A stretch of 64,000 bases of DNA. Source: Mesorhizobium sp. M1C.F.Ca.ET.210.01.1.1. Lineage in GTDB: Bacteria; Pseudomonadota; Alphaproteobacteria; Rhizobiales; Rhizobiaceae. How positions within the stretch are numbered: the first letter of the stretch is position 1; every line of letters begins with the position of its first letter. The notes under the pieces are model-generated. The model was not told the DNA's origin. It made no database searches and was given only the letters and a program-made list of their open reading frames with translations. The stretch lies in assembly GCF_004791585.1 (NCBI RefSeq), contig NZ_SRUU01000011.1, positions 62,001 to 126,000 of the forward strand. The letters run 5' to 3'. Shown in pieces: positions 36,616 through 45,067 of the stretch. The position numbers and the translations under genes are program-made.

Positions 36616-37422
36616 TCAGATTGCCCGCGTCTGCCGGATAGGATTGCCCTGCAGGTATTGCGCGTAAGGCGCCTGCACGAGCCAGCCGGCATCGACGGGA
36701 AGGGTGACGCCGGTGATCGACGCAGCACGGTCGGAGCAGAGGAACAAAACCGCCTCGGCGACGTCGCGCGGCTCGACGAAGCGGCGCAATGCGGTGGTGG
36801 CCTGTATGGCTTCCGGGTTGCGTTCGCCCTTGGCAATCTTCGCCTTGAGCCCGTCGGAAAGCGTGTACCCCGGCGCCACGGCGTTGACGCGAACGCCGCG
36901 TGGGCCGAGTTCGGCGGCCAGCATCTGCGTCAATGCCAGAACCGCATGCTTTCCGGGCGTGTAGGCCGGCAGCGACAGTGGCGCGAAGGAGGCGAGCGAG
37001 CCGACGTTGAGGATCGCGCCGCGTCCGGCCGCAGACATCAGCCGGCCGAACACCTGGCAGCCGAGAAGGGTGCCGCGATAGTTGATCCGCCACATCTTCT
37101 CGTCTTCGTCCAGGTCCTGGTCGAGCACATGCTTGCCGCTCTGCAGGATGCCGGCGCAGTTGACCACGACACGGGGCGTGCCGAGATCATCGCCGACGGT
37201 CCGCGCCAGCGCTTCGACAGAGCTGGGATCGCCGACATCCGTCTGGACAAAAAGCGCCCGGGGTGCGCCCTCACGCTCGCAGGCGCCAGCCGTTTCCTTG
37301 CCGCGCTCGGCATCCCTGCCGGCGACAACCATCTGATAACCGTCCTCGGCAAAGCGCAGCGCGATGGCGCGTCCGATGCCGGACGTGCCGCCGATGACGA
37401 CGGCGATCGGCGCCTCAGCCAT
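36616..37422 (-). CDS. short-chain dehydrogenase/reductase
   Basis: 268-aa classical SDR: IGGTSGIGRAIALRFAEDG, AGRDAERG (NADP-type arginine), VVNCAGILQSG, LNVGSLASFAPLS and a catalytic YTPGK. C-terminal ITGVTLPVDAGWLVQ is the standard SDR end, followed by about 15 extra residues. It overlaps the shikimate-dehydrogenase-like gene by 8 nt and precedes the broken RidA gene by 13 nt, so all three belong to one transcript. Confidence 0.85.
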   Translation of the reverse strand: MAEAPIAVVIGGTSGIGRAIALRFAEDGYQMVVAGRDAERGKETAGACEREGAPRALFVQTDVGDPSSVEALARTVGDDLGTPRVVVNCAGILQSGKHVLDQDLDEDEKMWRINYRGTLLGCQVFGRLMSAAGRGAILNVGSLASFAPLSLPAYTPGKHAVLALTQMLAAELGPRGVRVNAVAPGYTLSDGLKAKIAKGERNPEAIQATTALRRFVEPRDVAEAVLFLCSDRAASITGVTLPVDAGWLVQAPYAQYLQGNPIRQTRAI

Positions 37423-38227
37423 TGCCGCGATCCTTCCGCTCGATGTCGAAGAATTCGGACATGGCCTCGACCTGGAAATCCATCATCGGGCGCCCGGGCT
37501 GGATGCGGCAGCCGATCTCTTTCGCAGCCTTGAGCAACGCTGTCTCGGCCGGTTCCATGATGATGTCGACCACGGTCATCTCCGGCTTCAGCTTGCTCAC
37601 ATCCATAGGTAGCGGATCGCTGGCCTTCAGGCCGGACGGCGTCGCATTGATCGCCATGTCCATTCCCGACGGATCGGGCTCTCCGACCTCGATGCGGCAT
37701 TTGGGGAAGGTCTTGCGGACCAGCGAAGCCAGTTTTTCCGCGCGATCCTTGTCTATGTCGGTCAGCCGGATCTCTGCCGCGCCTTCCTCGGCCAGGCAAT
37801 AGGTCAGCGATGCACCGGCGCCGCCGGCGCCGACCTGGAGAATTCGCTTGTCGGCGATCTGGTGCCCGCCGGCTTTCAGTCCGTCGATGAAGCCGACACC
37901 GTCGAAATTGTCGGCGTACCAGGTGCCGTCCGCCTGCCGGCGCACCGAGTTGGCGCTTTGCACACGCGCGGCGCGGTCATGAGCGGCGGCGCATTTGTGA
38001 AAGACCGCGACTTTGTACGGCACCGAGATGATCACGCCGCGGATGTTTTCAGCCGCGGTGATACCGGCCCAGAAGGTGTCGAAATCCTCCGGACGGCAGC
38101 TCAGCGGCACCATCAGGCTGTCGAGCCCCTTCTGCTCGAATTTTTCGTTGAACATGCCGGGGCTCTTCGCATGGCCCACGGGGTGGGCGAGCATGACGAA
38201 AACGTCGGCCTTGCCGGTACCGCGCAT
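37415..38227 (-). CDS. shikimate/quinate dehydrogenase-like protein (AroE family)
   Basis: 270-aa AroE-type oxidoreductase: MLAHPVGHAKSPGMFNEKFE (substrate-binding serine region), the catalytic-lysine segment VIISVPYK, ANSVRRQADGTWYADNFDG (Asp of the catalytic pair) and the Rossmann loop LQVGAGGAGASL. Start at 38227 has AAAGGA upstream. Its setting among sugar-acid and SDR genes, not aromatic biosynthesis, suggests a catabolic paralog acting on quinate, shikimate or another cyclic hydroxy acid. Confidence 0.82.
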   Translation of the reverse strand: MRGTGKADVFVMLAHPVGHAKSPGMFNEKFEQKGLDSLMVPLSCRPEDFDTFWAGITAAENIRGVIISVPYKVAVFHKCAAAHDRAARVQSANSVRRQADGTWYADNFDGVGFIDGLKAGGHQIADKRILQVGAGGAGASLTYCLAEEGAAEIRLTDIDKDRAEKLASLVRKTFPKCRIEVGEPDPSGMDMAINATPSGLKASDPLPMDVSKLKPEMTVVDIIMEPAETALLKAAKEIGCRIQPGRPMMDFQVEAMSEFFDIERKDRGNG

Positions 38228-38231
38228 CGGT

Positions 38232-39122
38232 TCATTCCTTTCCGTTTGACAGTTCATGAGCGCTGAGAAACTCGAGCGCCTTTACGAGTGAAGAGTGGTC
38301 AGCGTCCGCGCCGCCGGTTCGCGCCGAACAGGCATTCATCAGTTGCTGCACCGTTGCCGTGCCTGGCAGGGCGACGCCGAGGGCGCGGGCGCTTTCCAGC
38401 GCGAGATTGAGATCCTTCTGGTGCAGCCGGATCCGGAAGCCCGGCGCGAAGGTGCGGGCGATCATGCGCTCACCGTGCACTTCAAGCACGCGCGACGAGG
38501 CGAAGCCGCCCATCAACGCGGCACGCACCTTCGCCGGGTCGCAGCCGGCCTTGCTTGCAAAGACAAGCGCTTCGGCGACGGCTTCGATGTTAAGCGCGAC
38601 GATGATCTGGTTGGCGATCTTGCAGGTCTGGCCGGCGCCGTTCGTTTCGCCGATCAAATTGATGTTCTTGCCGAGCTTCTGGAAAATCGGCAGCGCCCGC
38701 TCGAACTCGGAAGCCGGTCCGCCGACCATGATGGTGAGGCTGGCCGCCTTGGCGCCGACCTCGCCGCCAGAAACCGGCGCATCGAGATAGCCGGTTCCCG
38801 CTTGCCTGAACTTCGCTGCGAATTCGGCCGTGTCGATCGGGCTGATCGAGCTCATGTCGATGACCAGCTTGCCGGCCGAAGTTCCTTCCAGCACGCCGTT
38901 CTGTCCGAGCAGCACGCGCTCCACGTCAGGTGTGTCGGGCAGCATGGTGATGACGATCTCGGACATCCGCGCCACCTCGGCGGCGGAGGTGACGACCGAT
39001 GCGTTCAGGTCCGTCGGAAGAGGGGAGCGATTGAGGACCGTGACGATCTCATATCCGGCATCGGCGAGATGCCTCGCCATCGGCGCTCCCATGACGCCCA
39101 GTCCGATGAAACCAATCTTCAT
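38232..39122 (-). CDS. tartronate semialdehyde reductase / 3-hydroxyisobutyrate dehydrogenase family (GarR-like)
   Basis: 296-aa beta-hydroxyacid dehydrogenase: Rossmann IGFIGLGVMGAPMARHLADA, ITMLPDTPDVE, substrate loop YLDAPVSGGEVGA, catalytic lysine in GQTCKIANQIIVALNIEAV and C-terminal RLHQKDLNLALESAR. The KIANQIIVALNIEAVAEAL stretch is closest in memory to GarR/GlxR. Divergent from it is an HpaI/GarL-type aldolase, a pairing that fits release of tartronate semialdehyde by the aldolase and its reduction to glycerate. Confidence 0.82.
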   Translation of the reverse strand: MKIGFIGLGVMGAPMARHLADAGYEIVTVLNRSPLPTDLNASVVTSAAEVARMSEIVITMLPDTPDVERVLLGQNGVLEGTSAGKLVIDMSSISPIDTAEFAAKFRQAGTGYLDAPVSGGEVGAKAASLTIMVGGPASEFERALPIFQKLGKNINLIGETNGAGQTCKIANQIIVALNIEAVAEALVFASKAGCDPAKVRAALMGGFASSRVLEVHGERMIARTFAPGFRIRLHQKDLNLALESARALGVALPGTATVQQLMNACSARTGGADADHSSLVKALEFLSAHELSNGKE

Positions 39123-39170
39123 GTACAACACCCGCGGCGGTTAGAGCCATCTTGCAGCTCAGGCTAGCCA

Positions 39171-39189
39171 TATGATATAGGACATCATA
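39171..39189. promoter_or_regulatory. perfect dyad in divergent promoter region, candidate FadR/GntR operator
   Basis: TATGAT, 7 nt, ATCATA: perfect 6-bp arms in the 111-bp gap between the GarR-like gene (minus) and the aldolase gene (plus), in a locally AT-rich segment. The position suits control of both divergent transcripts. The FadR-subfamily regulator at 35410 is the nearest candidate binder. Confidence 0.5.
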
Positions 39190-39233
39190 CAAATTTCAAT
39201 GCACCTTCTTCTGGCTGGGAGACCGATCGCAAA

Positions 39234-39998
39234 ATGCAGGAGCGCGTCAATTCGCTGAAGGCTGCCGTGCAGGCTGAGCGGCCGCATATCGGCATCTGGT
39301 GCTCGCTGGCTTCGGCACTCACAACCGAGGTGGTGGCAGGCTCTGGGGCCGGCTGGTTGCTGATCGATGGCGAGCACAGCCCGAACGATCTGCGCAGCAT
39401 CATGGCGCAGCTGCAGGTCGCGGCGGCCTTTCCATGCGAGGCGGTGGTGCGCCTGCCGTCGGACGACGCGAACCTCATCAAGCAGGCGATGGACATCGGC
39501 GCCCGCAGCCTGATGATCCCGAACGTACGCACGGCGGATCAGGCGCGCAGCATCGTCGCCGCGATGACCTATGCTCCGGCCGGCTTCCGCGGTTTCTCGG
39601 TCAGTCACCGCGCCAACGCCTTCGGCCGCATCGCCGGCTATCACGCCAAGGCGCGCGAGCAGCAGCTTCTCGCCGTGCAGATCGAGGATGAGTCCGGCGT
39701 CGCCAATGCGGCCGAGATCGCAGCGGTGGATGGTGTCGATGTTCTTTTCGTCGGGCCGGGCGATCTTTCCACGAATATGGGCGCAATGGGCAATCCCGGC
39801 GCGGCGCATGTGCAGGAGGCGATTTCGTCAGTACGCAAGGCCGCAACTGCCGCCGGCAAGGCCAGCGGCATCCTGGCGCCGGCAAAGTCCGATGCCGACC
39901 GTTACCTGGCTGACGGCTTCACCATGGTGGCCGTCGGCTCGGACCTCGGCTTGCTGGCGCGGGGCTCGGATGCCCTGGTCGCGTCGTTCAACCAGTAG
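39234..39998 (+). CDS. HpaI/HpcH-family class II aldolase (GarL-like)
   Basis: 254-aa pyruvate-dependent aldolase: IGIWCSLASALTTEVVAGSG, WLLIDGEHSPNDL (metal/general-base region), the metal-ligand glutamate in AVQIEDESGVANA and FVGPGDLSTNMG. Family members cleave 2-oxo-3-deoxy sugar acids to pyruvate plus an aldehyde such as tartronate semialdehyde. Its first gene position in a plus-strand pair, opposite a GarR-like reductase, supports an aldarate-type substrate; no dehydratase (GarD/GudD) is in the window. Confidence 0.85.
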   Translation: MQERVNSLKAAVQAERPHIGIWCSLASALTTEVVAGSGAGWLLIDGEHSPNDLRSIMAQLQVAAAFPCEAVVRLPSDDANLIKQAMDIGARSLMIPNVRTADQARSIVAAMTYAPAGFRGFSVSHRANAFGRIAGYHAKAREQQLLAVQIEDESGVANAAEIAAVDGVDVLFVGPGDLSTNMGAMGNPGAAHVQEAISSVRKAATAAGKASGILAPAKSDADRYLADGFTMVAVGSDLGLLARGSDALVASFNQ

Positions 39999-40012
39999 AC
40001 CGAGAGAAGACC

Positions 40013-41230
40013 ATGGCAATTCCTCCGTACAAAGCGCCATCGCGCAGGGCCTACGACATCGTCATTGTCGGCGGCGCGGTCATCGGCTCGTCGACGGCCT
40101 ACTGGCTGAGCCAGGCACTTGGCAGCGGCGCATCGATCCTCATCGTCGAACGCGACTCGAGCTACGAATTCTCCTCGACGGCGCTGTCCACCAGCGCCAT
40201 CCGCCAGCAATATTCCAATCCGATCAATGTGAAGATCAGCCAGTTCGGCATCGAGATCATCCGAACCTTCCAGGAGCGGATGGCGCCGTTCTACCCCAAT
40301 GAGACGGCCCCCGATCTCGGCTTCAAGGAACATGGATATCTCTATTGCTGCTCGCCCGAGGGCGTGGAAGCAGCGCGCGAACGGGTCGAGCTGCAGCGCA
40401 GCCTGGGCGCCCACACTGTCTTTCTCGAGCCAGGCGCTTTGAAGGAACGCTTCCCGTGGCTCAACGTCGACGATCTCGGCGGCGGTTCGTGGGGCGCTCG
40501 CGAAGAGGGTTGGTTCGATTCTATGGGCATGTTGAACGGCTTTCGCCGCGCCGCCCGCGCCAGCGGCGTGGAATATATCGACAATGCCGTGACGGCGTTG
40601 GATGTGGTCGATGGGCGAGTGATCTCGGCCCGCCTCGCGACGGGCGAGACGGTGGCCTGCGGAACCCTGGTGAACGCTGCCGGTCCGCGAGCGCAGCAGG
40701 TGGCCGCAATGGCTGGCCTTTCCATTCCGGTCGCGCCCTACAAGCGCTACAGCTTCGTCTTCGCCAGCGCCAACCCAATCCCGGGCCGGATGCCAAATGT
40801 TATCGACTTGTCCGGCACGTTCGTGCGTCCGGAAGGCGAGCTCTTTCTGACCGGCAACACGCCGCAGGGCGATGGTCCCGCCGACTACGACGACTTCGAA
40901 ATGCACTTCGAGGAGTTCGACGACTATATCTGGCCGGCGCTGTGGCACCGCATCCCGGCCTTCGATGCGCTGAAGGTCCAGACGAGCTGGACCGGCCACT
41001 ACGAATACAACATGCTCGACCACAACGGCATCGTCGGCTTCCACCCCGAGGTGAAGAACTTCATGTTCGCCAACGGCTTCTCGGGCCACGGGCTGCAGCA
41101 GTCTCCGGCCGTCGGCCGGGCGGTGTCGGAACTGATCGTCCATGGCGCCTTCCAGACGCTCGACCTGTCACCATTCTGCTACGAGCGCATCCCGCGCAAC
41201 GAGCCCTTCCTCGAGGAAGCGGTGATCTAG
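40013..41230 (+). CDS. FAD-dependent amine/amino-acid oxidoreductase (DAO family)
   Basis: 405-aa flavoprotein: N-terminal dinucleotide fold DIVIVGGAVIGSSTAYWLSQ, VERDSSYEFSSTALSTSAIR, GTLVNAAGPRAQQVAAMAG and the C-terminal FSGHGLQQSPAVGRAVSELI. This is the sarcosine/glycine/D-amino-acid oxidase fold. It starts 14 nt after the aldolase stop, with AGAGAAGACC upstream, and probably shares its transcript. Substrate unknown; an N-methyl or D-amino acid is typical for the family. Confidence 0.85.
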   Translation: MAIPPYKAPSRRAYDIVIVGGAVIGSSTAYWLSQALGSGASILIVERDSSYEFSSTALSTSAIRQQYSNPINVKISQFGIEIIRTFQERMAPFYPNETAPDLGFKEHGYLYCCSPEGVEAARERVELQRSLGAHTVFLEPGALKERFPWLNVDDLGGGSWGAREEGWFDSMGMLNGFRRAARASGVEYIDNAVTALDVVDGRVISARLATGETVACGTLVNAAGPRAQQVAAMAGLSIPVAPYKRYSFVFASANPIPGRMPNVIDLSGTFVRPEGELFLTGNTPQGDGPADYDDFEMHFEEFDDYIWPALWHRIPAFDALKVQTSWTGHYEYNMLDHNGIVGFHPEVKNFMFANGFSGHGLQQSPAVGRAVSELIVHGAFQTLDLSPFCYERIPRNEPFLEEAVI

Positions 41231-41536
41231 AACCTTGAAGATTGCCAAATAGCAGCCTGGGGCAAACTGCATGGAGCTGCCAATAAGCGTGGGAACCAGA
41301 CTCTTCCTCGCGGAGGGCATCGTGAAAACGCCCCACCAACTCCAGCATATGACAGACCGGATGATTGAGGTCGGTTCACTGGCGAGAATTATCGGACAAG
41401 TGGTTCGCCAATGCCCGGGATCAGCTCAGCATTTTAAGGCATGGACTTGAGGATTGCGTGCAGCCCACCATGCGGCAGATATGGTGCGACCTGCGCTCAG
41501 ATGTCGGGTTATTGCGCGCCCGGGCGGCGAGCGACA
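41231..41536. other. 306-nt convergent intergenic region
   Basis: Lies between the convergent ends of the DAO-family gene and the BMP-transporter permease. I find no convincing gene, terminator or repeat in it. Confidence 0.5.
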
Positions 41537-42448
41537 CTATTGTTCGAAAGGCTCTCCCAGCGAAGCCACGCCGTTGAGCTTGAGCAGACGCCGGTTCGAA
41601 GAAATGATGCCCAGCACGACGATTGTCACGAGATAAGGTAGGCTCGATAGAAGTTGCGAGGAAACGTCGAGCCCAGTTGTCTGGGCCGCGAGGCTTGCGA
41701 GGGACACGGCGCCGAAGAGGCAAGCGCCGAGGAAGATACGGCTGGTAAGCCAAGTGCCGAAGACCACGAGCGCGATCGCGATCCAGCCGCGCCCGGCGAT
41801 CATGCCATCGGCCCAGAGCGGAGTGTAGACCACGGCCGCGTAGGCACCGGCGAAACCCGCGAACGCGCCGCCGAAAGCGACCGCGGCGAAACGCACGGCG
41901 ATTACCGGATAGCCGAGCGCACGGGCCGCCTTGGGATTCTCGCCGACGGCGCGCACGACAAGGCCGGTCTTGGTGTAGGCGAATATCGCCCAGATGGCGA
42001 CGGTCGCAGCAAGCGAGAGCCACACGACGACGTCCTCGACGAACAGGCCGCCGATGACCGGGATATCTGAAAGCCAGGGCAATGAAAGCTTCGGTAGGCC
42101 TTTGACCGTGAGGCTCTCATAGCTCTTGCCGAACAGTGCCGAGAGACCCTGGCCGAGTATGCCGATGGCGAGACCCACCGCGACCTGGTTGGCGCGGAAC
42201 CCTAGCGCGATGACGGCAAAGACAAGGGAAAGAGCCGTGCTGGCGAGGCCCGCGGCGACGAAACCCAGGAGGTGACCGCCGCCGTGATAGACGATGATGA
42301 AGGCGATGACCGCCCCCAGGGCCATCAGTCCCTCCACGCCGAGATTGAGGACGCCGGCCCGCTCGGCCACCATTTCTCCCAGCGCCGCCAAAAGGAACGG
42401 CGTGGCCGCCGCCAGCATTCCGGCAACGATGAACTCGAGGGCATTCAT
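41537..42448 (-). CDS. BMP-type ABC transporter permease 2
   Basis: 303-aa inner-membrane permease of the branched-chain/BMP family, like the nucleoside transporter subunit NupQ/BmpD. It shows ATPFLLAALGEMVAERAGVL, NLGVEGLMALGAVIAFII, GLAIGILGQGLSALFGKSYE, the coupling loop VGENPKAARALGYPVIAVRF and a C-terminal SSLPYLVTIVVLGIISSNRR. Start at 42448 overlaps the previous stop as ATGA. Last gene of the eight-gene operon. Confidence 0.9.
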   Translation of the reverse strand: MNALEFIVAGMLAAATPFLLAALGEMVAERAGVLNLGVEGLMALGAVIAFIIVYHGGGHLLGFVAAGLASTALSLVFAVIALGFRANQVAVGLAIGILGQGLSALFGKSYESLTVKGLPKLSLPWLSDIPVIGGLFVEDVVVWLSLAATVAIWAIFAYTKTGLVVRAVGENPKAARALGYPVIAVRFAAVAFGGAFAGFAGAYAAVVYTPLWADGMIAGRGWIAIALVVFGTWLTSRIFLGACLFGAVSLASLAAQTTGLDVSSQLLSSLPYLVTIVVLGIISSNRRLLKLNGVASLGEPFEQ

Positions 42449-43545
42449 GGAGCGCTTCCGTGGGCGGCATGGCGCCATTCGAGCCGGTAGCGGACGAAGG
42501 CGATGGCGATGAGATAGGCGAGCAGCAGGCTGCCCTGGAAGACCCGGACCGCGGCGACTGGCAGATTTGCCGAGACCATGGCGTTGTCGCCACCGATATA
42601 GAGGGCCGCCATGAGCAGCGCGGAAAAAACGATGCCTATCGGGTGAAGGCCACCGAGATAGGCCACGATGATGGCCGCGTAGCCGTAGCCGGTCGAGATG
42701 GAGCGCTGCAGCTGGCCGAGCGGCCCGGCAACCTCGGCCGCCCCGGCGAGGCCCGCCGCGAAACCACCGATGAGGAGCGAAAGCCAGATCGCGCGTCCTT
42801 CGTTGAAGCCGGCGTATCCGGCGGCGCGCGGCGCGAGGCCGCCGACCTGCAGCTTGTAACCCGCGAAACTCCTCTGCATGAACACCCAGGCCGCGAGGGA
42901 GAAGGCGAAGGCGACAAGCAGCGAGACGTTGACGCGGGTGCCGGGGATCAGGATCGGCACCATCGCGTCAAACTGGAACATCACCGATTGCGGGAAGTTG
43001 AAGCCGTTCGGATCCTTCCAGGGGCCGAGAAGCAGATAGTTGAGCAATTGCGCGGCAACGAGCGCCAGCATGAGCGACACGAGAATCTCGTTTGCGTTGA
43101 GCCTCACGCGCCAGAAGGCCGTTAGCGACGCCCACAGCGCGCCGCCCAGCGCACCGATCACCAGCATGGAGGGCCAGATCCATTGGCCGGTTGCCTGCGG
43201 GAACCAGATGGGAATGGCGGATGCGAAGATTGCACCGAGGATGAACTGACCCTCGGCGCCGATGTTGAAGACCTTTGCGCGAAAGCCGATAGCAAGCCCC
43301 TGCGCGATCAGCAGGAGCGGCCCCGTCTTCAGCAGAACTTCCGAGAACGAGGCCCAGGACAGGAAAGGCTCCAGAAGCATCGCGTGGAAAACAGCGACCG
43401 GATCGCGGCCCATCAGGAGGTAGAGCCCGAGATTGAGGATTGTCGCCAGGCCGAGCGCCACGGGCGGGGCGACCAGCTTCACCGTAAGCGAGGCATGCTC
43501 CCGGCGAACCAGAACGGGAAGGAACGGCCTGGAGAGAGCGCTCAT
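42445..43545 (-). CDS. BMP-type ABC transporter permease 1
   Basis: 366-aa inner-membrane permease, NupP/BmpC-like. Marks: MLLEPFLSWASFSEVLLKTG, GLAIGFRAKVFNIGAEGQFI, NANEILVSLMLALVAAQLLN, the coupling region LAPRAAGYAGFNEGRAIWLS and YGYAAIIVAYLGGLHPIGIV. It overlaps the ATPase gene by 4 nt. Together with permease 2 it forms the channel of a nucleoside- or purine-class importer. Confidence 0.9.
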   Translation of the reverse strand: MSALSRPFLPVLVRREHASLTVKLVAPPVALGLATILNLGLYLLMGRDPVAVFHAMLLEPFLSWASFSEVLLKTGPLLLIAQGLAIGFRAKVFNIGAEGQFILGAIFASAIPIWFPQATGQWIWPSMLVIGALGGALWASLTAFWRVRLNANEILVSLMLALVAAQLLNYLLLGPWKDPNGFNFPQSVMFQFDAMVPILIPGTRVNVSLLVAFAFSLAAWVFMQRSFAGYKLQVGGLAPRAAGYAGFNEGRAIWLSLLIGGFAAGLAGAAEVAGPLGQLQRSISTGYGYAAIIVAYLGGLHPIGIVFSALLMAALYIGGDNAMVSANLPVAAVRVFQGSLLLAYLIAIAFVRYRLEWRHAAHGSAP

Positions 43546-45065
43546 GCCGGGACCTTCCTGGCCGTTGAATGCGCGCCGATCATGTAGCGGCCGATCTCCT
43601 CGGGCCTGGTGTCGCGCGTCACCAGCGGCGGGCTCAGCCGGCCCTGATGGATCACCTGGATCGAATCGCAGAGTTCGAACAGTTCCTCCAGCTCCTCCGA
43701 GATGACGAGGATGCCCATGCCTTCGTTGCGCAGCGCGACAAGGCGCCGGCGGATGGCGGATGCGGCGCCGATGTCCACGCCCCAGGTGGGCTGCGCCACG
43801 AACAGCAATTTCGGGGACAGCATGATCTCGCGGCCGACGATGAACTTTTGCAGATTGCCCCCTGAAAGCGCGCCGGCCTCCGCTTCGGACCCGGGCGTGC
43901 GCACGTCGTATTGCCGGATGCAGTTATCGGTGAAAGCCTTGGCGCGGGTCGTGTCGACGAGGCCGCGTTTCAAGAGGCCGGAGGGATGGGCGGTCAGAAG
44001 GCTGTTGAGGACGAGCGACATTTCCGGCACCGCGCCGCGGCCCAGCCGCTCCTCCGGAACGAAGGCGAAGCCCAGTCGGCGGCGGGCCGCCGCGTCGAGC
44101 GCGCCGACATCCCTTCCCATCATGAAGATACGCTCTGACTTGTCGCGCGGCAGTACCGCCTCGCCCGAGATCAGCGCCGCGAGTTCGCTCTGCCCATTGC
44201 CCGATATGCCGGCGATACCGAGGATCTCGCCTGCCCGAACCGTCAGGCTGACGTCGGAAAGCGCCACGGCGAAGGGATCGTCCGGCCGATGCTCGAGGCC
44301 GAGGATTTCAAGGCGCTTTTCCCCGCCGGAATGCGCAACCGCCGGCATGGGCTGCGGCATATCGCGGCCGATCATCATGCGGGCGAGGTCGTGCGCGTCG
44401 TGGTCACGCGGATCCACATGGCCGGTGATGCGCCCGCCGCGCAGGATGGTCGCGCGGTCGCAGACCGCGCGGATCTCCTCCAGCTTGTGCGAGATGAACA
44501 GAATGGACACGCCGCCGTCGCGCAGCCGCCGCAACGTCTCGAAAAGCTTGTCCACCGATTGCGGCGGCAGGACGGAGGTCGGCTCGTCGAGGATCAGGAG
44601 CTGCGGTCGGGTCATCAGGCAGCGGATGATTTCCACCCGCTGCCGCTCTCCAACCGAGAGCGCGTGCACATGAGCGAGCGGATCGACCTCCAGGCCGAAG
44701 TCGCGGCCGAGCTTGCGGATGCCTTGCGCAAGATCCGATTTTTTCCCGGGCACGACCAGCCGGATGTTCTCCACCACCGTCAACGTCTCGAACAACGAGA
44801 AATGCTGGAAGACCATGCCGATCCCCTTGCGTCTCGCATCCGCCGGGGACGCGAGCGCGAGGGGCTCTCCTTTCCAGCTCGCCGTTCCGGCGTCCGGCTG
44901 CTCGACGCCGTAGATCAGCTTCATCAGCGTCGATTTGCCCGCCCCGTTCTCTCCGAGGATCGCGTGGATCGAGCGCGGAGCCACGTCCAGATCGATGTCC
45001 CGATTGGCATGGATCTGGCCGTAGCTCTTGGAGATGCCGCTCAGCGACAGAAGCGGGGCGGTCAT
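43542..45065 (-). CDS. BMP-type ABC transporter ATP-binding protein (two NBDs)
   Basis: 507-aa double ATPase of the NupO/BmpB or sugar-type class. First domain: Walker A LGENGAGKSTLMKLIYG, signature LSVGERQRVEIIRCL and Walker B LLILDEPTSVLPPQSV. Second domain has a degenerate Walker A (ISGNGQSELAALISGE) and signature LSGGNLQKFIVGREI. That asymmetry is normal for this family. Starts 2 nt after the binding-protein stop. Confidence 0.92.
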   Translation of the reverse strand: MTAPLLSLSGISKSYGQIHANRDIDLDVAPRSIHAILGENGAGKSTLMKLIYGVEQPDAGTASWKGEPLALASPADARRKGIGMVFQHFSLFETLTVVENIRLVVPGKKSDLAQGIRKLGRDFGLEVDPLAHVHALSVGERQRVEIIRCLMTRPQLLILDEPTSVLPPQSVDKLFETLRRLRDGGVSILFISHKLEEIRAVCDRATILRGGRITGHVDPRDHDAHDLARMMIGRDMPQPMPAVAHSGGEKRLEILGLEHRPDDPFAVALSDVSLTVRAGEILGIAGISGNGQSELAALISGEAVLPRDKSERIFMMGRDVGALDAAARRRLGFAFVPEERLGRGAVPEMSLVLNSLLTAHPSGLLKRGLVDTTRAKAFTDNCIRQYDVRTPGSEAEAGALSGGNLQKFIVGREIMLSPKLLFVAQPTWGVDIGAASAIRRRLVALRNEGMGILVISEELEELFELCDSIQVIHQGRLSPPLVTRDTRPEEIGRYMIGAHSTARKVPA

Positions 45066-45067
45066 GG

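Noticed and set aside
36351..36836. A longer version of the RidA-like gene starting inside the SDR gene
   Set aside because: The first 78 residues are out of family and overlap the SDR coding region; the ATG at 36602 gives a clean RidA N-terminus.
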